The notes: generated by a model not told the origin, from the sequence alone. 64,000 nt of DNA from Blumeriella jaapii (GCA_009599575.1 VWND01000026.1:186001-250000), one strand, 5' to 3'. Positions 1-11,495 are shown, counted from the first letter of the stretch. Translations and numbers: made by a program.

Positions 1-144
1 GCAGTTGCTGGTTTACCGACGTTCGGAGACGATTTGAAGGTTGTGACGAGGCCCTTTTCTCTTCTGGAGCATACTACTCTACCAAGATATCGCCACATAA
101 AGGAACCGAAGCCTGGGCCTGGGCCTGGGCCTTGTACGCGGTGA
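1..144 (+). CDS. 3' end of a gene cut by the left window edge (unknown product)
   Basis: Frame 1 is open from the first base to a TGA at 142-144 and gives 47 codons with ordinary codon use. It ends in a Gly-Pro repeat (PGPGPGP) made by a short GGGCCT hexamer array at about 109-132. No family is recognisable from so short a tail. It may be the C-terminus of a gene that starts left of the window, or a chance open frame. Confidence 0.35.
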   Translation, partial: AVAGLPTFGDDLKVVTRPFSLLEHTTLPRYRHIKEPKPGPGPGPCTR

Positions 145-741
145 CTCATCATAAACTGAGTCGATTGCACCGAAGTTGCCGGCAAGTCTATCATGTGGTG
201 GAATATCTGAATCATCCTCATGAAATTCTTGTTCGGCATCTTGCTTCTGGAAGTTGTAATTTGCCGAGCAGGAATGTCACATCTAAACCTTTTTTTTTTT
301 TCTCTTTTTTTTGAAATAGTATACGTATTTGGTATCGTGAATACTGCTTTTTGGTTACAAATATGTGTCATAAACCTGTTCTCCTGTAGACTGATTAGGG
401 GAACTAATTCCGATGGACTTTTCTCAGAGCCAAAGAAAAAATCAGTTCAAACTGACAATTCATGACATTGTCACTCGCCTTGACTGGGCGACCATAAGCA
501 TAACTTCAAGCAGCATTCACAGATGTCTTTGTCAACTCAGGACTGATTTGTGAATCACCGTATTTAAACATGCTGTTGATCATGACTCAAATCTCCTCAC
601 CAACTCTGCTTATATACTACTACGACTTATTTTATTCTAGATGCCAATTACTTCATCAAACACGCAATCCTTAGAACACCAAGACGACCTCATCTTTGCA
701 CCGAGCATAACATAGTTCATTCCCCTTTCTAGTCCCCCAAA
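145..741. other. Intergenic, with promoter of the 742 gene
   Basis: No credible coding frame. It holds a T-run at about 289-311 and, near the right end, a TATATA box at about 610-616, roughly 130 nt before the next ATG, followed by a pyrimidine-rich leader. Confidence 0.5.
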
Positions 742-1590
742 ATGATATCCTGGACGCCTCTTAGCCTCGCTGGGCTTAGTTTTCCCATTCTGGTCGTCTT
801 CGCCCACGCTCACCCGAGTAGATCTGTAGGATCAAGCTTGTCTTCGACGATTCTTCTCATGGCGGACTATCCGGATTCCCTCAAAACTATCTGTGCGACC
901 CAGACACCCTTGGAAAGAGTCTTGGAACCCGTGGGCCTTTCTCCAAGTATCGGACACAAGGAAGTGACAGCAACTTCCCACTCTCTCGATGAGAAATCGA
1001 TGTCATCAGAGTCCATAATGCCAACAATTATGCACAAAATGCTTCCCACTTCTACAATCACTTCCGAAGTCTCCAGACCAGGTACAATTCTCATCGAGGT
1101 CATCTTTGACAGCAGCGTACCGTTCCAGGCAACGCCTGTCTCTTTTCCAGCCCCAACACAAAGCTTTGACATCGGGATCTCCACTACGAACGGCCTTCTT
1201 ATTGCAACCTCAGGTCCAGCTCCGACTGCAGAAACAAGTACAAGCTGGATCATGACAATATCAACGACCAACGGACTGATCATTGCAGTCTCAGTACCCG
1301 CACCAATTCCAACACCGACCCCAAGTACTGATTGGACCATGACAATCTCCACCCAAAACGGCCTTCTTATCGCGGTTTCCACACCTGTGCCAGACCAGGG
1401 CACCACGCCTACAAGCACTGCTGTACCGACCGAGAAGTCTGTTAGGGTGGAAACAGTGACGACGACCGTGGTGGCTTCTTCTACAGATGCCAAAGATTCG
1501 CAGAGTCAGGGCGCGAGGAAGACGATTCGGCCCATTTTACTGCTCACTGCTTACTGCATGGGCGTTTTGACGTTAGAAATGGTTTTCTAA
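742..1590 (+). CDS. Secreted Ser/Thr-rich cell-surface protein with three internal repeats
   Basis: Single exon, 282 aa, starting at the first ATG after a TATA box and a CA-rich leader. Residues 1-23 form a signal peptide (MISWTPLSLAGLSF... ending AHA). The middle carries three copies of a module of about 30 residues whose cores read ISTTNGLLIATS, ISTTNGLIIAVS and ISTQNGLLIAVS, separated by Pro/Thr-rich spacers (PAPTAETSTSW, PAPIPTPTPSTDW). The C-terminus ends in a hydrophobic stretch after a basic residue pair (RKTIRPILLLTAYCMGVLTL), as in GPI-anchored wall proteins. No enzymatic domain is visible. I infer a wall or surface protein; the function is unknown. Confidence 0.75.
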   Translation: MISWTPLSLAGLSFPILVVFAHAHPSRSVGSSLSSTILLMADYPDSLKTICATQTPLERVLEPVGLSPSIGHKEVTATSHSLDEKSMSSESIMPTIMHKMLPTSTITSEVSRPGTILIEVIFDSSVPFQATPVSFPAPTQSFDIGISTTNGLLIATSGPAPTAETSTSWIMTISTTNGLIIAVSVPAPIPTPTPSTDWTMTISTQNGLLIAVSTPVPDQGTTPTSTAVPTEKSVRVETVTTTVVASSTDAKDSQSQGARKTIRPILLLTAYCMGVLTLEMVF

Positions 1591-2584
1591 AAGTATCTTG
1601 TCCAAATGGGGCCGTATTTTGATGGTACAACATGAGATGTGATTGGTTCAGAAGGAAGCTCGAGACACCATCGTGAAGTGGCTGGTCTGGAATGATGTAC
1701 CGCAGTTAGAATGGATTCATTAGCAATTATAACATGGAGAGTTTTTCGAGATTCTTCTCGTGGCATTGCGCGTCCGCGATCTCGAAACGCAAAGACTTTC
1801 ACTTTTTCGAGCCTTTGAGATCAATTGACTATAGCTACGTGTGATTTCTACGTCAGATCTAAGCAGAATAGCATGACCCCAGGCTTAAGTAAAGTTGAAG
1901 GTTTTGTGGCAACATATCACGGAGAGTTGGTGGACAATTCTGTGTCCTGGGCTCATACCGCCTCTGCTACCTCGTGCGATTGAGCAAGTCTTTGTTTGAT
2001 TACACCTGCCGGGTACAGGGCACCCTCGTACCAAAAGAATTATGCGTACGAAGTCCGACCACTGTTCTACTTGAAGTCTACTTCCGAAACTCTCCAAATA
2101 ACTCCCAATGGACCGCGAAGTCGGTGGAACATGACTGCGTTAGGCCTCCAGATTGGCATCATCTTGAAAAATCAAGATGTTCATGGTTTCTTTTTCCAAA
2201 GTCGGGACATTGTGTCAATGAGATTGATAAGATGCGACAGACAAGTTTTGCGATGCCTTGTGATGTTGTTAAACAATCAAATCGGGTCCTGAAGGGGTAT
2301 GAGCACGCTCGGTTCAGAACACAGAAATCATGGACTCAATCAAACACAAGGTACAGGAAAGAATATCACATCTCTCTGGGAAGGGATTCATAAAGTGAGC
2401 TGTAATAAATGTAACGCTGAAGAGACCCGATTACTAGCAGGTGCTCCGTTGCACATACGTTTGTACGAGGCCACGGCTTCCTCATATCCCATAGAATTCC
2501 CTCACGCCTTCAATATTCTTCACTTCATGTTGATGACAGACAGCTTTCCTAGTTAACTTATTTCTCTTTACTGTCTGAACAACA
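1591..2584. other. Intergenic region
   Basis: Short open frames on both strands (for example 1974-2393) lack good starts, domains or splice-linked partners. I see no repeat or RNA gene. The right end is the promoter and leader of the acyltransferase gene. Confidence 0.5.
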
Positions 2585-4022
2585 ATGAGTGAAGGTCTGC
2601 GGCTCGCCCTAGGCGCTCACTTCACTGCTCACATTCTGCTTCATGCAGCACTTTTGACTCCGCCATCCGTGCTATCCCATGGCAGACTTGCAGCTTTCTT
2701 CCTACCAATGATCTGGGCTCTTCATATTTCTACTCTGAACCACGGTCTCGGCTACGTAGCAGCGATTCATACACTCTGGGCCACAGAGCTTCTTCTGTTT
2801 CGCAACCCCCGGCAAGATTTTGCGATCATTCATTCGGGAAAACCACCGCTGTCACCAGTCGACAACAAGCTCAGCTCCGACAGAGCTTCTGACGAGAAGA
2901 AAGACTCTGGGGCAGATGCAGGACTGGATCGTGCGACCGCAGCTGTTGAGGAGACGGAAGCGAAAATCAAAGACAGAACTCGAGCCCAAATCAGTGCCGG
3001 TGAATCTCACCGGATAGCATGGACCGAACAGTTCCCACACGCCTTCTGGAGGCGTTTCATTTGGGTCTCCAATCTCGTCGTCTCATTCCGCTACATTGGG
3101 TGGTCAACTTCGACCAGTCAGGCTGTGCTGTATTCTTCTCAGCCTCCACCAAAAGCGACCAAGTCTCGCACAATATTCATCCTCCAGAAGCTACTTCTGA
3201 TGGGCCTTTGTCTGGGAATCCTAGACGTGACCAATTTCTATCAGTACTTTGACCCCTATTTTCAGGTGGAATACTCCATTGATGACCCTTTTCCTCGCCG
3301 GCTGAACGGGTTCTTCATTCGGAATCACTTGATCTGCCTCTCTCCAAGACTGGTGCGGATAGCCGCCTTCGTTTCGCAGCAGTTCGCGACATTCAGCTTG
3401 CTGGGAGCTATCCCTGCCGTCCTCTTCGTCACTCTGGGTGGCTTGGGACTTGTGAGCGACTTCTGGGGCCGACCCGAGAATTGGCACAGTCTCATGGGCA
3501 ATCCTCTTGCGATTGCTCGCAGAGGTTTGCGAGGCGTGTGGGGGAGCTTTTGGCATCAGCTTTTGCGCAATGTAAGTGACGCCCGGTTAACAGTGAGATA
3601 CATATTTCTGACTTCGCTAGATTCTACTAGGTCCCGGAAAAGCTTTAGGTCGAGTCCTAGGATTCCACGAACATTCCATCATGGCCTATGTCGTACAAGT
3701 TGTCGTCGCCTTCGCTCTTTCTAGTGTGTTGCATGCAGCCACACTTCCCAAAGGCGTTGCGAATATCAGTCATCTAAAATATGCAACTTTCTTCTGGATC
3801 CAAGGCGCTTGCGTTCTTTGCGAAACCGCTCTTGTCAAAGCCGCGAGCTTATATGGCCTTGATGAACCTAGACCAGGATGGCAGATTGCTCTGGCTTTGA
3901 TCAGGGTCACTTGGAGTGGCGTTGTGCTTTATCATACAGTACCGTTCATCGAAAACGAGCTTATCCTCGTGTCAAGAATCCTGGGGTTGAGGCCGCTGTA
4001 TTTTCTTACCCTTCCAGATTGA
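2585..4022 (+). CDS. Wax-synthase-like membrane-bound O-acyltransferase
   Basis: Two exons, 2585-3571 and 3621-4022, joined across a 49-nt intron (GTAAGT...CTAG), give 462 aa. The alternative acceptor at 3630 would put the downstream exon out of frame. Several hydrophobic segments are visible, with two near the N-terminus (residues 10-65) and more after residue 200. The C-terminal half has the features of fungal wax-synthase/MBOAT_2 proteins: SFWHQLLRN just before the intron, GPGKALGRVLGFHEHS just after it, and the His in SSVLHA. A charged low-complexity segment (residues 90-140) is an insertion. Known relatives transfer acyl or acetyl groups to alcohols of lipids or secondary metabolites in membranes. 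No biosynthetic partners lie nearby, so the substrate is unknown. Confidence 0.8.
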
Positions 4023-4941
4023 GAAAGAAAGTCGGGGTCCAGCAGACTTAAAAGCCAGTTCGTTCTATCCCTGTGCTTTTACGGGCTATCCAGCTTTTTT
4101 TAGCTTGAAGGTTGCGAGGACTCGTGGCGTTGGCTTTCATTTCATATCGCGAGGGAAGAGCAGCCGAACTGTCAACCAAGATTTGCAACAGTCTAGCTTG
4201 GCGTGGTCTCATTATTACATGGAGTGGACGTAAGTTCAAATCAATAGCCTTTTTAGCTGGCCATTTACTGGTGATACTCCTCAAGTGGACCGTACGTTCA
4301 TGTGTTATCAAGAGGAAGAATTATTCGCCCTTTCCCGTTCAGCTCATGTCGATCACACGACACTCTGCACACAGTAAACCCCTTATTCCATCCATTCAAA
4401 ATGACTCATAGAGTTTTCCAAGGATTCTAATACTAAAAACACAGCTACGGCCAGTGGATAATATAAAAGGAAGTCTTGGGGGGTACGCAATGCTACTTCC
4501 AGGATGATTAAACCAGTAGCCTTAGCTATAACGTACGACTAGCACCCGCTTGCTGAAACGCCTTTCTGTTTTGATCATTCTTGTGCAAATGCTCATTGCG
4601 ATGGCCGAGTCGCGACAGCAGATTCATTTGACTATTGGAAAAGAGTCCGGGTGCTTGTATTACAGATAGTGACTTCTGGCCACCAGTGTCACCAACAAGA
4701 AAAAGCCCGTCGAGTCAATCGATCTTTGCTCGGAGACGGAGCCTAATGCAAAGCACCCATTCTCCAATCCCAACTCGAATTCCCAGCAGGTCGAAGAATC
4801 TTCCCTCTCAGTTGCTCTAGGCCCACGTCTTGCTGAGACGTCCGGAATCTCCGAAAACACTGGCAGGATCTTCAACAGCCAGCCCAAATGTGCATTTCTC
4901 CCTAGAATGAGTAGGGCACGCTTTCGAGAATCCCCACTCTT
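4023..4941. other. Intergenic between convergent genes
   Basis: This stretch separates the 3' ends of the acyltransferase (+) and the F-box-like gene (-). The 99-codon frame at 4112-4411 and the smaller ones have no recognisable features. Nothing else is seen. Confidence 0.5.
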
Positions 4942-6598
4942 TTATTCTAGCTTCAGTCTCAAGAATTCCTCTCGCGCACTTCGGATTTCCTCAGCAGCAC
5001 GCTCCTTGAACCATTGGATTGCGGGTTCAGCAAACGCAAGGGGGGATTGGTCTGTGCACATGCCGTCGTAAACCTCCAACTCTTTCAGGGACGATATCTG
5101 GCGTAGGTCTCCCATGAGTAGCGGCAGCAAGGCCTCTTCGCGGGTAGCTGGCTTGCCCGTAGAAAGCTCGTATGGATCGTTGATGTAGAAGGAATCTTCA
5201 TCTGCGTACAGCACCAGCTTCTTGAGGCCTGGACAGAACTTCTTGATGAACGGAATGTAGTATTGGAGACTGACCACCAAGTCTTCGTCGCATTGTTTGC
5301 TGCAGTACTCTCTGGAACAGCCACGGTGGAGCTTGCACATGCCGCCGAAGGAAAGCTCCCTGATCAGAGCTGCATTCGCCGGGCCGATAGTGTGGAGGAA
5401 ACTTAAGAAAGTATCATGGTATACCCATCCCTCCAATTGTCGGTCTTCAGCTCGGCCCAGCATTTGCTCAAACGGTGCGCGGTAGATGTCTTCGGAATCG
5501 TCCATCTCAGGTCTCTTAGGGTCAGGTCTGAAAACCTCATTACCATTGCGAGTCCGGAACAGGGTCGGAGGAGTTGAATGGTAGCTCGTGTTGAGCATAT
5601 CAAAGTGGAATCTGTTCAGGCCGTAAAGAATCCTGATCCCAGCTGCATAGGTCTCCTTGTTCGCGCGCAAGAAGGTGGCATCAAATGGAGACCGGTACAC
5701 TTCCACAATCTCTTTATAGCGCCCATCGAAATCTTGACGAGGAACCCAAGATAAACAGCTCGACAGGTCCAAACAACCTCCGTGCTTGTTGTCGTGAGTT
5801 TGAGAACTATATCCGGGCCCTCGGGATTCTGAACACCGTGATGTCAGCGTCCGACTCCACCACTTTTTCGGAACAGGTGGGGCAACAAAGTAGATCGATT
5901 AGGAGGATAAAGGATTCTGTATCACTTACCAGTCTTCCAGTTACTTTTTCTCGTGTAGGGCCGGAGATGTTTGAACTTAGGAGGGGCCAACGCAAATCGG
6001 AAGATATGCTCCTGGATTTCTGCGGAAGACTCAGGTCAGAAGACCATCGCGATAAGAGGGGCAGGGGCTGTTTACCTTGCGGTAGCTTAGAGAAATGTCT
6101 TTGGTTGGTTGTAGGTAGACTCCAACCGCGTTCACTGGGATGTGCAAGTCCCTCCCCGATATTGTATGGCTTAGGGCGGTCGATCTGTTTGAGAGTTCTC
6201 TTTTTATCAGGTACGAGGTAGTGGCGATCACCTTCACGAAATTGACGGAGTCTTGGGTACCAAGCTCTCGGAAGGTTTCCGCAGTAAGACTGCACGCCTG
6301 ATCAGTTAGCAACAGAATGCGAAGATTGTACACGTTACTCACTTGATCTGTAGATGTATCGTTGCTTGTCTTCATCCAGAAAGAAAACGTTCTCAATGCG
6401 GTGCTTCTGGACGTATAGCTGTAGAGCTCGCTCTGCATCCACCTCATCGAAAAACTCATGATCGGCATCTGCCTGGAGGTCTGCCAAAGCTTTGCGACCC
6501 ATCGTTTGGCGGAGACTGGTGGTCGGAGTAATTTTTGCAAAAGGCAGCTCATGAAAGAGGCTAACCCGGCTTCGCTGGACAGGGGTGGAGGTGGACAT
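4942..6598 (-). CDS. F-box/2EXR-like protein (four exons)
   Basis: The model has exons 6598-6343, 6297-6076, 6019-5930 and 5777-4942 and gives 467 aa. The first two introns have clean GTGAGT/GTAAAC donors; the third (152 nt) is less certain at its acceptor. Residues 1-85 are acidic and include FFDEVDAERALQLYVQKH. Residues about 155-170, spanning the second junction, read KLPQEIQEHIFRFALAPP, the typical start of an F-box or 2EXR motif. The last exon has RANKETYAAGIRILYGLNRF, the usual follow-on of such proteins ('...YEEAIPILYGENTF'), and Cys/His residues (CKLHRGCSREYCSKQCDED) that might bind metal. A role as substrate adaptor is an inference from the motif; no target is indicated. Confidence 0.65.
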
Positions 6599-6724
6599 TG
6601 CTACACCTTTATCTGGGGATAAGATCGACTCTGTGTTGGCTATCGAGAACTTGTTGGTTGATGTTAAGGACTGGAGACGTGTTGTGGAGAACCTGGTAGT
6701 CGATGTTAAGAAGTGGAGGGGATG

Positions 6725-6738
6725 TAAATATAAATAGT
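6725..6738 (-). promoter_or_regulatory. TATA-like element of the F-box-like gene
   Basis: Read on the minus strand, this gives CTATTTATATTTA, about 130 nt before the chosen ATG at 6598. It supports that start rather than the longer frame opening upstream, which begins with a TTG. Confidence 0.4.
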
Positions 6739-7360
6739 GGGTCGAAGGACGGGGAAGGCAGCAATCGGCGCTAGTGCGATTTCCTAATCGAGCTCCGCTT
6801 TGACCACGGTGGAGCGGCAAGTGAATTTGATCTGCTAATATTGTTGATCTTTAGTGAATCAACCAGAGTACATACAATATTTATTTGTTACAATTGTTAA
6901 CGGGTATAATAATGTAAAACTTTACTTAATTGAATAAAGACCTGGGGATCCAGCAGATTATTTATAGAAAGATTTGTTTGTTTGTTTGCATCTTACACAA
7001 TTCAGCTGCCAAAGTCTGCTGATCTCATTGCACAAGTTTATAGCAGTTTGGCTTTATCAAACTGCATGGGGAAATTGTATTCTTGATCAAGTGGCTTCTT
7101 CATAATCGATCTTATTGAACTTACGTGGGGTACTAGTTCTTGCTTTTAATATAATTCCCAAATCTACGGCAGAGCTTTGGTCTCTGACTTATTCGTCAAA
7201 CCGAATTAGATCAAGGGAAAAGATGGCTCGTGAAAATGGATACGGGTTTATGTACATCTTTTGTAGGCCTCAAGGTAAGGTCAATAAACTTCCAACAACT
7301 AAAGTTGACCTGATAATAGCAGCCTGTCGACGTTCATGCTTGAGCTTGTTTAAATAAATA
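6739..7360. other. AT-rich intergenic stretch
   Basis: Visibly richer in A and T than the flanking genes, with TTTGTTTGTTTG and TATTTATTTG runs. The frame at 7115-7357 has no features. The composition fits DNA touched by repeat-induced point mutation, together with the adjacent decayed gene. Confidence 0.4.
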
Positions 7361-8660
7361 TTAAAGGCGTCTTTCATCTTTAAACTTCTTGCTATTGAAA
7401 AATTGGATCTTGGTTTTGGTTGTTTCAATCAAACCAAAGCCCACAGTCAAAGAAAAGATGACAATCGAGACAAAGATGACAGTTGGAACAGCATAATCAT
7501 CAAAGACAAAGGCTATCCCAAACGACCTCCCTGTCAATACAACGGATGTTTGTTTCCAGAGGCCAGGTAAGCACGAGGTTGGGAAGCATGATGCTCATAG
7601 CCAGGACGCTAATTCAAGTAACGTAGGTAGATATGGATACGACCCTCACTTCCACAAGTTCACGATCCTCAACCCGACCTACTATCCCACTCAGGCAAGA
7701 CCTCTATTTCAGATCTGTCAGCCCCGAGATAAGTAGATCGCAGAACCTGCAGCCCACAGCCGCGAAAAAAAAGGCTAGAATCTACCAAGTCACCGACAGG
7801 CCAACCGCGTTTGTAGAGGCTACGAGCACGATCCAGATCTTCGGGTTTGCAACATGCTGATCCACGTGGAATCTGGATTCTCTCACTTGAAACAGCATTC
7901 GCTCCTATTGGAAATCGAGCAGTAAAACTCGCCGCCAAATCCCCCGCAACAGATGACTACATCACCGGGGCGTCATAAAAGATCATCGAGCCTACGTAGA
8001 TTCCACACCAGCTGTCCCAGGACAAGCACAGACATCTAGACGACCGCAAACAATCCCATGCGGTACCACGAAACCCCTCGATTTGGCGACGCGATATCAG
8101 CATCGTCACCAGAACTCCTGTACTTGTGACGGAGAAAGGCATGGAGAAGCTGCCTCGAGGCAGGTCCTGGGAAACAACCTGCCGGATATCCAAGCCAGGA
8201 AGGTCACCAAGTTACTTATCCGAGAATACAAGTACGGCTTCTCTTTCCAATGGCCGGACTTGAAAATGCAGAGCTCATGCGAATCCTAATCACTCGAAGC
8301 GTGGTATTTACCATTCCACCTTTGCGAAACGACCAACTCGCGGGCGAGATCGGTGCTCCGACGAGGACAGGCCCCAAGCTTGTAAGTACACGTCTCTTTG
8401 ATGACCAGGTTGCGAGATGTGAATAACACTGCGACGGCGACCACAAATCGAGATAGATGTCCTCACTGGCCTCTGGGAAGCACGGCACGGGTTAAAAACA
8501 AAAACCGGCGGGATTGTCCTACCGGGCTCGTAAACCAGAACATGCGGATCTGAAGAGCGGTGATTGAAGCGGCGTTAACGGCGAGACAAGCTGTATACAC
8601 AGCAGCCTGACCGATCCAGGGATCTGTCCTATGCTTATCACACGTCCGCATCAACACTGC
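7361..8660 (-). pseudogene. Decayed multi-spanning membrane protein gene (RIP-like)
   Basis: No long frame survives, but minus-strand pieces read as membrane protein. Hydrophobic segments are legible at about 8625-8550 (AVYTACLAVNAASITALQIR), 8460-8410 (RFVVAVAVLFTSRNLVI), 8064-8000 (YRMGLFAVV, stop, MSVLVLGQLVW), 7843-7765 (IWIVLVASTNAVGLSVTW, stop, ILAFFFAAVG) and 7480-7415 (YAVPTVIFVSIVIFSLTVGF). The last is followed by a Lys-rich tail ending at TAA 7363-7361. Stops interrupting helices are TAG 8038-8036, TGA 7975-7973 and TAG 7784-7782; each is one C-to-T step from CAG or CGA. Some breaks could be unrecognised introns. The family is not identified; a transporter is possible. Confidence 0.45.
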
Positions 8661-8780
8661 ACAAACACATCATTATACGAATACCCCTAGCCATCAAGCG
8701 CGTAGCAAAGGAATCACATATCCTCTCTCAAAACGCGAACTCATTCTCATTCTCATTCTCACGAGCATGCCATGCCATGC
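8661..8780. other. Short non-coding stretch before the pyrimidine block
   Basis: Contains TCATTCTCATTCTCATTCTC and CATGCCATGCCATG micro-repeats; no coding sequence is seen. Confidence 0.4.
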
Positions 8781-8784
8781 CACG

Positions 8785-8821
8785 CTTGTCCTCCCCTCCC
8801 CTCCCCTCCCCTCCCCTCCCA
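8785..8821. repeat. (CTCCC)n pentanucleotide repeat
   Basis: Five or more perfect CTCCC units inside a longer pyrimidine-rich stretch. Confidence 0.9.
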
Positions 8822-8919
8822 TGCTACCTACATGCAGCAAACCCACCCATCCATCCATCCTCCTAGCGAAGCGAGTCCCCAGCTCACTTTCCGAAAACTC
8901 CCTTCCATTCCCTTCCCTT

Positions 8920-8947
8920 CCCCCCCCCCCCCCCCCCCCCCCCCCCC
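8920..8947. repeat. Poly-C run of about 28 bases
   Basis: Uninterrupted C from 8920 to 8947, directly followed by an A-rich segment (AAACAAAC units, 8980-9030). The exact length is unreliable in any assembly. Confidence 0.95.
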
Positions 8948-9220
8948 ACAATTCTCGCTATTCTTACTTCTCCCTCGAAAAAAACAAACAAAACAAACAA
9001 CAAAACCAACAAAACCAACCCAAAAAAAAACCCCTTGCACCGCAAAGTACAGTACACTACAGTACCCCCAAACTACGCTTTTCCACGTAGCCCCCCCCCC
9101 TCTCTTTTCTTTCCTTTTCCTTTCCTTTCTAATCATGAAACTATAACATCATCATTATTATCATCACATATTCCACTCGTGATGGAATCCCTATCACGTC
9201 GTCTGACATGCATGCATGCA

Positions 9221-9528
9221 TCTCTCCTCTTCTCTTCTCTTCTCTTCTCTCTCTTCTCTTCTCTTCTCTTCTCTTCTCTTCTCTCTCTTCTCCTCTCCTC
9301 CTCCTCTCTTCTCTTCTCTTCTCTTCTCTCCTCCTCTCCTCTCCTCTCTCCTCCTCTCCTCTCCTCTCTTCCTCTCCTCTCCTCTCCTCTCCTCTCCTCT
9401 CCTCTCCTCTCCCTCCTCTCCTCTCTCTCTCTCCTCTCTTCCTCTCTCTCTCTCCTCTCCTCTCCTCGGAGACCTCTCCTCTCTCCTTCTCTCTCCTCTT
9501 CTCTTCTCCCTTCCCCCCCCCCCCCCCC
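9221..9528. repeat. Polypyrimidine (TCTCT/TCCTC)n tract ending in poly-C
   Basis: About 300 nt almost entirely of T and C on the plus strand, in TCTCT and CTCCT units, ending in a run of about 16 C at 9513-9528. Several long open frames on both strands here are artefacts of the two-letter composition (proteins of only Ser, Leu, Phe, Pro, or of Arg, Glu, Gly, Lys). Confidence 0.95.
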
Positions 9529-10557
9529 GACGCCGAGAGCAGCAGTCCGTCCCCAGCGAAAGCCGCCACGCGCGCCGTCGGCGTGGTCCCGGGGCGCCAG
9601 AGCAGCCGCCCGGCGGACGTCCGGCCCCCGTTCGGCGCGAGGCTGGGCTGGGATTGTTCGCGGCCGCGAAGAATGCCTCCCGGCGCGAAAGATAGAACCA
9701 GGGCACGGAAACGAGTCACAGAAAGAAGAAAGATCAAGAAGGGACGGGAGAAGAAGTGGACAGGAGTAGGTGAGCGATGGGAGTCGTGCAGATGATGGAT
9801 TGGGGAATCTCATGTTTTGTTTCATTCCGCTTCCGCTGCGCTTGCGCGGGTCAAGCCAAGGCAAGACAAGCTTCCCGGCCAGCCGCGGTCTATCGTCCCC
9901 TCCCTCCCCTCACTTTCTCTTTCTTCGGCCTTCGTCGTATGTACATAAAACCGCTGTTGGCTCCCTCCCACCAGCCAGGTGCGGTTTCATCCGTCCATCC
10001 ATGTGATCCGTCATCCGATGGACCACACGAGGTCCCGCCCACCTCCACCTCCTCAACTCAGGTATCGTTCCCAATCCAACAATTTTCCTTGCTCCCGCCC
10101 AATGCTGTTTCCCCCGATCTGCCGGAAAGGTATGGTGTATAAGTACAATGGTCGAAGCGAAAAAAGGAGAGGGAAAAGGGTGAACGTAAAAAGACCGTGC
10201 CTCTTCCTCACCAGCCCCAGATGACAGAAGGACCGCCGGCCTCAGCCAACGAGGCGACCAATCGGGCGACAGCGGGTAGGCTAGCAAGGGCGGACCTGTC
10301 TCCCCGATGCTCGATTACTATTCTTTTGGGGTGCAAAGAGGCAGTCAAGCTGCCTCTACGTGCGATGCTCAATGCTACCGTGAAAAAAGAGAAAAAAAGA
10401 AAGAGAGAGAGAAAAAAAGAAAAGAGAAAAAAACGCCGACGCTGCCGGAAAAAGTGGTGGTGGTGGTGGTGGCACAGCGTCCAAATCCTGTATTTGCGTG
10501 GCTGATGCCCAATAGAAAGGTCGTGACTTTCGTGTCCGGGACGGAAAAGAGATCATG
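9529..10557. other. GC-rich non-coding stretch downstream of the WSC gene
   Basis: Contains a GC-rich segment (9529-9690), an A/G-rich run (10382-10437) and a (GGT)n run (10454-10472). No frame shows a domain or splice partner. It probably includes the 3' UTR of the minus-strand WSC gene. Confidence 0.45.
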
Positions 10558-11495
10558 TTAGTCGGGGTTGGTGGCACGGAGGATCCCCGGACCCGAGGCC
10601 ACCCGGCGGGAGTAGTCGTGGTCATCACGGATCGTGTTCACGCTCTCCCTGCTCTTGTTTTCTCCGCGTTGGTAGACGGAGGAGAAGGGGTCGAGCCGTT
10701 GGTCGACCGGGATCAGGCGGCTGCGCCGGATCTCCTCCACCTCGCCGGGTTCCCACTGCTCGACGACGCGGCGTCCGTCGGTGCCGAGGACGTAACGCGA
10801 ATTCTCGCTCATGGTGCGGGAGGGGATGATGGCGGCGGCGCCGAAGCCGGCCGAACTGCCCTTCCGGCTCAGCTCGTCCACGGCCGTGGCCTCTTGCTCC
10901 TGGCGACGCTTGCGGAGGTAGAAGAAGATGGCCGCCGCCAGGATCGCCACCGCCGCACAGAGACCAATGGCGAGCCCGACCGCTCCGCCGGTGCCGAGTC
11001 CATCCCCGCCCGACTTGGAGGGTGGGGTGGGGACGGGGGTGCTCGCGTTCGGGGGCGCCGTCGGAATTTGGACGACCGTCAACGTTCGGCCGGGCGCGGC
11101 CTCGATCAGAGGGGGGGTGGGGGTGGGGGTCGGAGTCAACGTCGACGAGGAACTCTGCGATGTGCTCGTCGGTCGAGGGGACGTGAGGGGGGTACTGGTC
11201 TACGCAGAACGGTCAGCCGCGGATCCGAGGTCCAGCCGGACTCGCACGAGAGCAAGGAGAGCTAGGAGAGAAAGGAGAGCAAGGAAAGACGCAAAGAGAA
11301 AGAAAAGAAGAATGCCATACAGAACTTGGCGTCGCAGTGATGATCACGGTCACGGGAGGAGGAGGAGTGGGTGTTACCGGGGCCTGCGGTACTTGACGTT
11401 AAAAATCCAGCGGACCAAAGGTACCTTGCAAGGCAAGGAGATATGGGCGCAGGTGATACATCACACGCGCGCACACACACACACACAGACACACA

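Noticed and set aside
9035..9864. Five overlapping open frames of 159-244 codons on both strands
   Set aside because: They exist only because the tract is nearly two-letter; the products are Ser/Leu or Arg/Glu/Gly strings.
10555..11265. 236-codon frame antisense to the WSC gene
   Set aside because: Explained by GC-rich exon 4 of the WSC gene, whose splicing and domain order are coherent.
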